Shown: in pieces, positions 22,398-34,300 of the stretch
How the letters are laid out: the number at the start of each line of letters is the position of its first letter
How positions within the stretch are numbered: the first letter of the stretch is position 1
Source: Plazaster borealis
Lineage: Eukaryota > Echinodermata > Asteroidea > Forcipulatida > Labidiasteridae
Length of the DNA: 64,000 nucleotides
Assembly (NCBI GenBank): GCA_021014325.1
Contig: CM037462.1
Coordinates: 10,150,501 to 10,214,500 of the forward strand
Direction: 5' to 3'
The notes under the pieces: model-generated
The model's input: only the letters and a program-made list of their open reading frames with translations
Told to the model about the DNA's origin: nothing
Databases searched by the model: none
Program-made: the position numbers and the translations under genes

Positions 22398-25300
22398 CTA
22401 GATTTTGTTGAAGGCAGCGATGTCAACACTTTGAACCTGAAAGACAAATGCAAAAACTTTACTGGAGATTTTCTTTTTTAATCTTCAAAATTATGGATTT
22501 ATTCATCAATAAATAATTTAAAGAGGGTCTCCAGGGTCAAACAAAGTTTTGTGAAGCACTCATTTTCCAATAGATATATAGTTCTTATGAAAGTGGGGAA
22601 CAAAATCACAAGTCTATATCCTGAAGTTAAAATGGTGTAACATATTTCATTTGATACTCTTTCAGAGCAAATTTGAAACATGGGGTCTTTGGATATCTTG
22701 TGGTCCCAACCATATGGAGTTTTACGTGGGCCGGATTATGTTTCGTAAATTATTTTAGTTTAACTTAGTTTATGGCCATGAAAAATATATATGATGTTGG
22801 GAGTGTAATACTAAGTCATAAACATAATGAAAGTAAAACCAATTCAACAAAATTACGAAGAAAACCCGAGAACAAGACTTGACCTCCGTTTCCAGTTACT
22901 TGTACAAAATTAAGGATGCTGCCCAACTGACGGGCATGTTATCATTAAACCTATGTGATAGACGCACACATTTGGGCGTAATTGGCAAATGGGGTTTCTA
23001 ACAATAAAGCATCCTCGTGCCAAGTTTTAATTTTGTTTCAATGTTAATTTGAACAAATTATTTGTATTATACACAAATTGAAAATTTATTTATAACAACT
23101 TGCTATGGGTATTTTTATAATAAAGAATTTTGTGTAAATATAATTTTAAAAGAAGATATGATTTCATAGAAAAATAAAGTCTTCGTTCGACTTTTTTCTC
23201 GTTTTCAATATGCGCGAGACTTTGACAGTCTATTGGAAAATGAGTGCATAACACAACTGAATTTGATCTCGGAGCTCTTGAATGCATTTGTTTAAACATG
23301 TCTTGGAAGGTATCTCACAGTTGACCAATAGACCCCTTGCATATGACGTCACACTCTCAAAAAGCGCCATCTCTGAGGCCAAAAGGAGGCAGATTATTGG
23401 ACGATAGCTGTTCTTTGTGCGTAAAAATGTACAAAAGTCCGTGACCTGTAGCGTTTCGCGTTATGCAAGGGGGTCTATTAATTTCTATAGACCCCTTACA
23501 CAACGCAGAACGCACCGAACAATGCGCGTCTACCATTTCCATCCTTTTGGGAGTCAACTCTTTCGAGCATGTTTTTGCACGATTTTGACACCCAAAATGA
23601 CACCCAGGATAATAATAATAATAATAAAAATAATAGTGGCTTCTTATATAGCGCACATATCTGTCACTCAGTGACACTCAAGGCGCTTTTTTAACGTTCA
23701 TTATTTTCCTGCAAGGTATTGTGGAGCTGCGTTTTTGAAGTATGAGACCAAGTCCTTTACATAGCACCATGTAATGGTTTACAAGGTGCTGTGGCGCAAT
23801 ATGCTGCCGATCAAACCAGGAACACCGGGGCGAACCCCTTCTCTTTTCGTTATTAAAGTGCACTGGGTTCTTTTACGTGCATTACACAACACACGGGACC
23901 TACGGCTTAACGTCCCATCCGAAGGACGAAGCATGCGGTTAAGTGTCTTGCTTAAGGACACAAGTGTCACGACTGGGATTCGAACCCACACTCTGCTGAT
24001 CAGAAACACCAGAGCTTGAGTTCGCTGTTCTTATCCGCTCGGCCACGACACGCCACAAAGGGTAGGCACGTTTGAGTGCGCTGCGCGTTGTGCAAGGGGT
24101 CTATTCTTTAGACGATGTGACCTCGTTTACAGAGGAGTGACCTTGTGCATTCCAGGGCATTTCCTGGCAGGCAAGATACCACACCGGTAATATAAGGAAC
24201 TTAACTTTTTTACCATAAATACCACATAAAAGAAAGCATTGTACAAATAACGGCTGAAATAGTTTTGAGTTATGCCCCGTTCCATCATATCAAAAGGAGC
24301 TAAAAATTGTACGGTGCTTTTTCCATAAAATGCAAGATTTTACGTTTTTATCCATTGTGTACAAATTGTGCCTGCAGGAAGTCCAGGCACTGTGACTCCA
24401 GGCCTGAAATTACACGGAGGCCACGGACTCTGTTGCCCTGGACTTGGCCGTGGTGCCCATAGACTTTTTAGATTTTCCAACGGAAGTGCCCATCGCAATT
24501 GAAAATGGCCTTGCCCTCTCACCAATGAAATTCCTGGCTTATGACTCTACGGAAAACATGTGACGTCACAGAATACATGGTCTACATGAAAATACTACAT
24601 CCAAAAAAATATTTAGGTAAATTGCAAAACAAGAAAACAACTTTGACAAATACATCGAAAAGCTGCACTTTACCTTTCTTTTAAAACAAGGAAAGAAAGG
24701 AAAAGAAAACAAGAATTCACTTACAAGGTCTTCAAATTTGGTGATCTCCTCTTCCAGGAAATCTGTGCCGATTTTGTCGTCTTCTACAACGCAGCAGATC
24801 TGAAGCTTCTTGATACCGTATCCGACTGGTACTAATTTAGCTACAAAAGATTTAAAAGGGAAAGTTAGTTTTTTATGGAAAGTTGATTATTTCCTATCCT
24901 TTTATTTGTTTTCTTCAGAAAGATCGCCTAAGCAATCTTAATAACAATTTTTTCGGGGGACTGAACAAATAAAAAGTTGCATCCCCTTAAGGTGATCCCT
25001 CTGCTGCCTAGCCCTCTTCCCAGGTTTTGTAGTAAACTTGTTGTGTTTATGTCCATGGCTATACGGCAGTAACAGGTTGAATGGCTTCTTAATGGCACCC
25101 CCGAACAAAGACATTGACAAAATAGGGAGACCGCCAACATTAGGTCTAGATAGCTCAGTTGGTAGAGCGCCGGAACGTTAATCAGGAGGTTGCAGGTTCG
25201 ACTCCCGTGGTAGACAATTTGTTTTTGTTAAACCCCAAATTGTTATTAACTTTTCCAGACAGTTTCCCTTGTGGTTTATTACTTAATAAAAAAACACATT

Positions 25301-28300
25301 TTAATAAGGGAATAAATAAGTAGGCAATGAGGTCTTAAATGACCGTTTAAAACCACCGGGTCTTGGCTATGGGATAAAGCCAAGGCCTCAACCCTGCAAG
25401 GTTTTAAGCAGCCATTAAAGACCAAGTCACTACTCTTTGTTTAAAAAAAAAACAATGTAGGAAAATCTGTAAAAATAAAAATGGTTTGTAGGCCTAATTC
25501 CTGCTACGTCCTCAGGCACTGTTCTGCGAAGGGGGCAAATGGCATGAGAGAATCAATAGTAGTGCGTATGTGCGCGTGCTAATAGATTTTGCATTGATTA
25601 CTACCGGTATATATTGTTTGCGTTACGCGTAAATTAGCTCCTGCGTAAGCTAGTGAGCCAACATGTGCATGACTACGAGCGCCAACCTCACGCCCACAGC
25701 TCCAGTTATGTCTTTATCAGCCATTGAAAATTAGTATTAAATGGTCATGTGACCACCTTTCAACCAATAGGACTGCCTAAACTAACTGGGGTATTTATGA
25801 GTAGATGTTAAATTTGCATCGGAGATATATTATTTGTGTTTTACCCACACAAAAATATATACCAATATTCTTTATCCCCAATGCAAATTTAACAAAACTT
25901 AACGCTGCTAAAATATAGGAATTAATCTGCCTTTAGCTATCAGGCAAGCTCAGTGGTCTAGTGGTAAGACATCTGCTCTAGGACAGCAAAGGGCTTTGGT
26001 TCGAATCCCACCCGAGTAATATGCCTGTGGATTTTTAAATTTATATATTTGTACACAGGACTCAGCCAAGTACTGAGTAGACGGTGCTTAACACACATCG
26101 GTGTACGGGTAAAAACAAAAACAATAAACAAAAATACACATTTCGTATTAGGTTGAGAAAAACATAATGCAAATAGTGGCATACCTCCTCCCCATTTAAG
26201 GCCATCGGCTTCAACAGTGCGGACAAGTTTCTCTACTTCACCCATATCTGCATTTATAAGAGAAAGTGTAAACAAAAATTAAAAGCTGGAAACACACATT
26301 TTGTAATTAGGGCTAATTTGTTAATTAGGGCTAGATGGCCAAGTTGGTAGAGCGCTGGCACGTTAATCTGGAGGTTACAGTTTCAAATCTCGCTCTAGTC
26401 GCCACAAAATACATAAAAATTTACAAATTTCCCTTGTGGTTTATTACTTGATATTTGAAGTAAAAAGTTACGTCCCCTGAAGGTTATCCCTCTCACTGCA
26501 GCTTCCCAGATTATAATAATAATAATAATAGTGGCTTCTTATATAGCGCTCATATCCGTCACTCAGTGACGCTCAAGGCGCTTCAACATTCAGTATTTTC
26601 CTGCAAGGTATTGTGGAGCTACGTTCTTAATGTATGAGACCAATTCCTTTACATAGCACCATGTAATGGTTTACAAGGTGCTGTGGCGCAATATGCAGCC
26701 AATCAAACCGGAACACCTGGCGAACCCCTTCTCTTTACGATAAGTGCACTGGGTTCTTTTAAGTGCATTACACAACAAACGGGACCAATGGCTTTACGTC
26801 CCATCCGAAGGACGGGGTGTGATCCCTGGCTATACGGCAGTTACAGTTTGAATGGCTTCTGACTTGCCCCCCCGAACAAAGATACTGACATAATAGGGAG
26901 ACCGCCAACATAAGGTCTAGATGGCTCAGTTGGAGTGTGGGTTCGGGGGTTACTGCATACCCCATAGTGGAATGTCATGGCCGAGCGGTTAAGAGCACCA
27001 AATTCAAGCTCTGGTGTTTTCTGATCGGCAGAGTATGGGTTCGAGTCCAGGTCATGACACTTGTATTCTTGAGCAAGATACTTTACCATAATTGCTTTGT
27101 CCTTCGGATGCGACATTAAGCCGTAGGTCCCATGTACTAGGATTGGTAGTGCACGTAAAAGAACCCAAAACACTCGTGGAAGAGTAGGGGTTAACCCCGG
27201 TGCTTCTGGTTCACATAGCAAGCACCCTTGTTTACAGGTTTCCTCAGGCTTGCGAGCTACAGTAATTAAGTTCACTTATGAGGCATCCAGAGTTTCATTA
27301 CCAGAAATATATAATATAATACTAATAATATCGAGCACCACATAGTCTCATTTGACATATTAGGCCATGTCAGAATAAAGCGACTTCAGCTACGGTTATG
27401 GTTGTTAAATTGAAGAATAGACCTTTTCAGCGATCCGGCCATAGCCATCATCGTAGCCATCCATTCGGACACGGTATTAATAAAGTCAGACATTCTTTTT
27501 TGGTTTAAAACAAAGGAAATTACCTGTTTCATCGTCCCACTGAATTCAGTGATGGGTATGAAAGAAAGAAAATAAGGAAGAGAAAACAAATTAACAACAA
27601 TGAAACAATCATTGACATTGGCACCAACACTTGTAGATAAGGGATGATATTTGCCAAATGTGATGCGATCAATCTAATTGAGTCGTTTGTCGGAAATATC
27701 AGTATGGAGAAACAAGCCAAAACAGGCCAACGGGGGTGAAACTTTCAAAATATAAATGCCAAAATATATCTTATCTTATATTGGCAACTTCCTTCCTGAT
27801 AAATAACATCAAAAAGGGGTTAAAATTAGTATTGAAAGAAAAGGGGCCGATGTAGTTTCAATAAACAACTTGACTTGAAATCCCCCTTTTCTCAGTTTCA
27901 TTCTCTCGCATCTCTTGGTGTTTCTACTTTCACAACTTTTGAACCAAAGGTGGTATCAACATGGGGTCTTAACAGTATTGAAGCATAGATTATGATATTT
28001 TTAAATGTATAACAAAATGAAAAATTACCTGGGTCGACAAACGACTCATTTTGCTTGATTTCATCACAAATGTGAAAACTCCTGAAAATGGGTTAAGAGC
28101 CTGGGTTCCCCCTTATTCTAGACCCAGAACCTCCCAGATGTTACAATTCAGGAGGTTAACAGACTCTATGCCATCACCAGAAATACAAAGCTACAGGTTT
28201 GGACACAATGTGGACTATGTCTTTCTAACTTTGGTGACTGCTTTCTTTCTTTCAAATAAATTTGAAGGCTCAAGGAGATATTGAGAAATCAGGAAAAAAA

Positions 28301-31300
28301 GCCTTATAAACCACATGTCCATAGTGGTGAATCAGTCACTAGCAATAAACACCACAAAACAACTTGGCTGGTGACACGCACCTCCCAATAAATTAATTTG
28401 GACCCTCACAACAATTGAAATTCTAAATATGAGCATAACTTAACTTAAAGTAAAAAAAAATTGTTTTATTTGTTTAGTTCAAAGCAAGCAGAAAACACTG
28501 GTAACTGTCAAAGACGTTTGCTTGAAGATAATGAGAACTATTCTCTTATTAAGCTTACCGGTTTGACATCAAGAATGATATTGGACTTTGCAGTGACGAC
28601 TTTTTCTGTAGGGAAGACAACAAATATCCATGACACATTTATCAGGGAAAGAGAAAACAATATCGTGTTTGAAAATACTTTGGTGCAACATAAACACCAC
28701 TAACCCTCCCAAATCCTTCCACTGACCCCTTTGCACCAACGTCACACACGGCTACTGTCTGCGACGCTTGACATTTGGGAATCAAATTACAGGTACAAAT
28801 TATGGTAAGCGAGTAAACGCCGCCTCGCCAAAAATGTGCACTACACTGTATAATTATATTCAATTCAATTTAATTCAACATAGTTTATTGTACAATTTAG
28901 AAAAGAACAAAAGAAAAAAACAACAATTACAACAACTGGACTATAGTACGAAGACTAAACAAGTCAAGTTTACAATGATAACAGATAATAAAAATGGCAG
29001 ATTAAGTACGCGTTGAACATGTTGAACTATAAAAAGGTAGACACGGAAATTGTATTAAATAATTATGAAAATACATATACAATATGCAGAAATGATGACA
29101 ATGGGAATTCATGTTAGAGACAGATAAATACAAAATCAATAAGTTGTATTCAATCAAGTGACGTTTCATTTAAGGGTAGAGTTCAACAATTGCAAATTGG
29201 TAAAGTCCAAACATGTTTGTGTGGAGTGACATAAGGGTGGAGGATAGTGGAGGATTGAGGGCTGTAGGCCCAAATAACAATTGCTTATCACTGGGTCAGG
29301 CATACCAATCTTGTACAAGTCAAAATAATATGGTGTGGAGTGACGTAGGAAATGAGGATATTGGAGGATTGAGGGCTGTAGACCCAAATAACAATTGCTT
29401 ATCACTGGGTCAGGCATTCCAATAGGATCCAAGTCCAAGCATATTGGTGTGAAGCGACATGAGAGTGGAGGATAGTGGAGGATTGATCTATGTGTGAGTG
29501 AGTTATTCAACAGCCATAGAGGCTTGACTTGGAACTGTTACCACCATGTGAGCTTAAGTCTGTAGCGAGACTAGGACTACATGTGATGGCACAAGTTCAG
29601 AGTTCACAAATGGAAACAAAGTCGTTCAGCGGTGGGAGGGATCCAGACCCCTTGACCCCCCCTTCCCCCTTTCATCCCGCCTGTGAAGAATCAACTTACT
29701 TTTTTTCTTTTGAGCTTCTTGTGCTGCTTTTTTCTCAGCTTGCATCTGTGCAAGGGACTCCGCTTCCTGCAAGAAAGAAACCCCCAAAACCAACCACACA
29801 GAAAAAATTAAGAAATTGAGCCATTCTCCTACTCTTGATAACATTTTCCAGTGAGTTGACCGACCATTTGAAACCATACGACTGCACAGGTTGTGTATGG
29901 TGGCAAAACTGTGTACAGAACTAACTGAACATGTGTGTACTGTGTGGATGCATTCACCACATCATAATTGCGGGCTGGCATAGTTTATCCACCTTCCTCC
30001 ATGGTTTATCTATCATTCAAAACCACAGGGCTGGATGATATTGAATTGTCAGACAGTAGGAGGGTTGACTGTGTACTGTGTAGATGCATTCACCGCATGA
30101 TATCATATTGCAGTCAGGCATAGTTTATCTATCATTCAAAACCACAGTGGATGATATTGAATGGTCAGACAGTTGGAGGGTTGACTGTGTACTGTGTAGA
30201 TGCATCACCACATGATATCATATTACAGGCTGGCATAGTGAATCTATAAATCCAAACCACAGTGAATGATATTAACCCTTTCGTGCACCATTTATTTTAG
30301 TGATAAATTGATCATATGGACACATTCATTGTATACACAATTTGTTTGCAAATGGCGACCCCCCAAACAAAAACCCCAGGTCACAATAACACCCTCAAGA
30401 GTCCTCTTTCCCATGCTGAAAACTCTGTGGCCGTGCGATCTTTATTTTTTGTTTTACAACTACTTTTCTGAAGGGATTTAAACAGGTCGCTAGTGACCGG
30501 CGGCATGTGAAAGAGTTAAATGGTCAGACAGTAAGTGCAGCATTCCTCAGAAAGCAGAGCCATAAAGTTGGGCCCAAAACTGTTTATTACTTAACTGTAC
30601 TCAAGCCAGCGATGTTTGAAGCTTGTTACTATAACTAATAAACTTGCGGGTACAACCACGTGTAATCTTTTTTTGCACTCAAGTCAGGGCCCAATTTCAT
30701 TGAGCTGCTTAAGCAGAAAATATTGCTTAAAACATTTCTGCTAAGCAACAATAAGCAGGATACAAGTCATAGACGCTACATGTAAAATGGTATTTTAGCT
30801 GGTAACCTTTTTCTGGTAAGCATAATTTTGTTGTGCTTAGCTAGTTTTTGTGCTTAAGCAGCTCTCCGGTAATGGCGCAAAAGCACAACATCAAATCTTC
30901 TCACACATCAAAAATCATAAATAAGATTGTGTTAATCCGTTTTAAATCTCAAAGACCTACATCCTCATCGTCATCACCGAAGAGATCAACATCATCATCA
31001 TCATCGTCGTCTTCTTCTTCTTCCTCTTGCTTTGATGCTGCAGGCTAAATATAAAAAAACAATAACCAGAATTTACTCAGTAGGATTAAAAGTTTGCATG
31101 GTGAGAAAATCAATCAATCAATCTAGGAACTAACGTTTAACTGCAACGGTCACACCATTGTGGCCGCTAAAAAAATCTGAATCAAAAGTGGTTTAATCAC
31201 TTCACGTTGGATGACGTTTATTTCCAAAAAAAAAATTTGAACTAACTTACGGCGGACGTTTTTTTCCTACCTGGATTAATTTCGGGTCGCCCTCAATTTT

Positions 31301-34300
31301 TTTGCGGTTGGATGGCATGAATATCCATCCAGACTTTCCATTGTGTATCGGCACAGGCACGCACCTACCGTGCTATGCTTCCTTTCCCGGGTACAAAGAG
31401 GGACAGCAGTTATTGGAATTGATGCTCGTAATCTTCCTTTTTCGGTTATTGTGTAATACCCGATTCCAGACTTTTGTTATACAAATGTGGCATACAAGAA
31501 TTGACAGGCTGCCTTCATTGCTTATCATTGCATTCATCTCAATGGGAGGTAAGCCAGAGGGTTCCAAGATTCCAGCATACCGTGCCAGATTATCGGCCAT
31601 GGCTTACGGCCGAGGTTCTGCAATCGACTGTGAGTGCCTACTCAGATTTTCTCACATGACAACATCAAATCCTGGTGCTTAATATGAGAACCTTTGTTGT
31701 CTTTACTTTTGTCAACATGGTCACGTCAGGGTTTCATTGTGACAATGATATTATCACAGGAAAACGATTACTCCGGAAACTCAAGAGTCACAGAATGTTT
31801 TTGTTGAATACTGACCGGAAGTGGTTGAACACTCAACATTTCCTGTGTTCTTTGGAAGTAATTATTACTAGTAAACTTGTGGGTAAAACCATGTGTAGGA
31901 GGAGGGTTGGCTCTAAGAACAACTGGTGTGGTCTTGATGTTTAGAAAAGTTTGCCATGAATGTTCTTCTAATTTTCAAGAGAGAGAGAGAAAAAGAGAGA
32001 TGGAAAAAAAACCTCTCCTCCTGAAGACCATCAGACTCAGAGCAACTGATCGAAATGTTGAGTTGTTAGACAGTAAAGCTATAAATCTGGAAGGTTGCAT
32101 AAAAAGGGTATGTGAAACTCTTGCAAAATGCAGTCCAAAAGATGAAAAACACTCGAGAATTTTCGGAGATAATTTCAAGGAACTTACAGGAGCAGAGGCG
32201 GTGGATTTGGGTGCGCCAGAGGACCCTGTCTCCAGGGCGTTGACCCTTGCTGTCAGCTTGCTGACGGCGGCTTGAAGATCGGCCGTCACTTTGGAAAGAA
32301 GCAAAACGTTTCAAGTCATTATCAAAGCAGAGGAAGACTTGAGAGAAATTGGTATAAAAGGAACCTCACTTTGTAGGGCACAACCAAGTGATATTCTTCC
32401 TTTCGGCTACTTAAAGTTAGGGTCATATATTTGCTGATTTATTGGCAAAATTAGCAAGAAAGATTAATTATAATAAAAGTCACCTGTGAAAATTTCAGCT
32501 GAATACAGTGTCAATTTTCTTGAGAAAACAGAAAAAAAATGTAGAATCCATCCACAGTGTCAATTTTCTTGAGAAAACAGAAAAAAAATGTAGAATCCAT
32601 CCACGTTTAGCGTTGTGACAGCGAGTGAAAAATTATCCGAAACATATTACTTCCAAGGCAATCCTTTCTCAAAACAGTTTATACTACCAACAGCTGCAAT
32701 GCTTCTCACCAAGTAAGTTTTAACTAATCTATGACCCTACCTTTAAAAACAATTTGCCCAATTGGCAAAATAAACCTCAATTTTTTTAATTTGATATTTC
32801 ATCTTTCAACTGAAGAAACATAAAAACACTTTACACAGCAATGTAGAGCGGTAAAGCAACCGTTTACATCTCAATGTCATCGCGGTGATAACCAACCGAA
32901 TCCAATCAACAATACTGCCCTTATTTTTTCTGATGTGATAGTCAACATGCATGGTGCAGGCCTGTGAGTGGACCCTTAAAAAAAGAGCTGAAACACTACA
33001 TGTTGTAAGAATGATCGTGGATCGTCAAGTGAGCGTCACGCATTTACGCTGGTCGAATTGGGGCACCCCATTGATCCAGTAACTAGGCTTATTTCACATT
33101 ATTGTAGTTGTACATTACTGTTGCCAAGTAAATATAAGGCCAAGAAGTGAAAAAAAATCGGCAAAAAAAAAAAAGGAAAAAAAAAAAAGCGGAAATAAAA
33201 AATCGGCAAAAAAAGGAAAAAGCGGATATCCGCTTTAAAGCGGAGATCTCACAGGCCTGATGGTGAATGCAGTCAATGAATGCGGTTGGTGTAATTTATT
33301 GACTGACTGATAAACAACAACAACAACAACACTTTGTTTAATAAATTGCCTGCCATTAATTACCTTTGAGTTATAGATTAACCAGCACAATCAAAATGAA
33401 ATATACACACACACAAAATGGTTTCAAACTTACCCTGACGAAGTTCAGCATTCTCCTTCTCTACGGCCCCTAACCGGGCGGCTAGTTCAGGGCTGTCCAC
33501 TGTCATTCCAATCCCTAGACCAACACCCTTAAAACAATTACATAGTTAACCAGAAAAAAATTAAATAAAGCTTTCAAAAGTACATGGTGTTGCTGTTAAC
33601 CCTGTACACAGCTGACTCACAAAAGATCATTAGTCTGTGAAAGTCTTGCGCATATTAAAACATTGGAAGCTGTTAACAACTTAACAAGCACAAAATCGTT
33701 TCCTTTATGCGTTAAAGCAATGTACTTGGGACCAAAGTGGTCCCAAAAATGTTTGAATATGCGCAAGACTTGCATGGTCTATTACACTTTACCAACATGC
33801 TGACTTTTGTAAAGTATTTGTTGTAAAAAGAAATTATTTGCAAAAGTTTTTTTCTTTAATTGTTTTCTTTCCTACTAGGTGCTTGCAAGGGACATCGTAA
33901 TTTGATAAATTTGTGATTTTGCAATTTTTTTAAATAGACATTTCAAATCATAGAAAACCATCCTAAGAACTGTATTTGAATGGTTGCTCGTTGGAAAAGT
34001 AAACAAAAACAAATAACTGAGATCAAAATAAAGTAGTCAACCACATCTACACACTGATTCAGAGCTGCCAACATTTGCGCCTTGCAATCAGGGAGGTTTT
34101 GTACAACCATCAGGAAAGATATTTAAAATTACACTCAACATAATCAGGGAAAAAGTTTCCATAAAAGGAAGTCCTTTAAATTTGTTCATCAGAACATGGA
34201 AAGATTTATTTAGGTTTATTTTCGGGGAACTTTCTGCAGAATCAGGGAGAGTTGGCAGCTCTGACTGATTATTAGCGTCAACAAAAACATCAGGACAAAA

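Noticed and set aside
25143..25215. tRNA-Asn-like gene
   Set aside because: Cloverleaf-like with a GTT loop, but C at position 33, a mismatched anticodon stem and multiple diverged copies with a common SINE body.
30961..31044. Poly-serine frame on the plus strand
   Set aside because: It is the complement of the Asp/Glu tract of the eEF1D acidic exon.
31302..31682. 126-codon frame
   Set aside because: Lies in a dispersed repeat also present at 48.1 and 50.2 kb where the frame is not kept.
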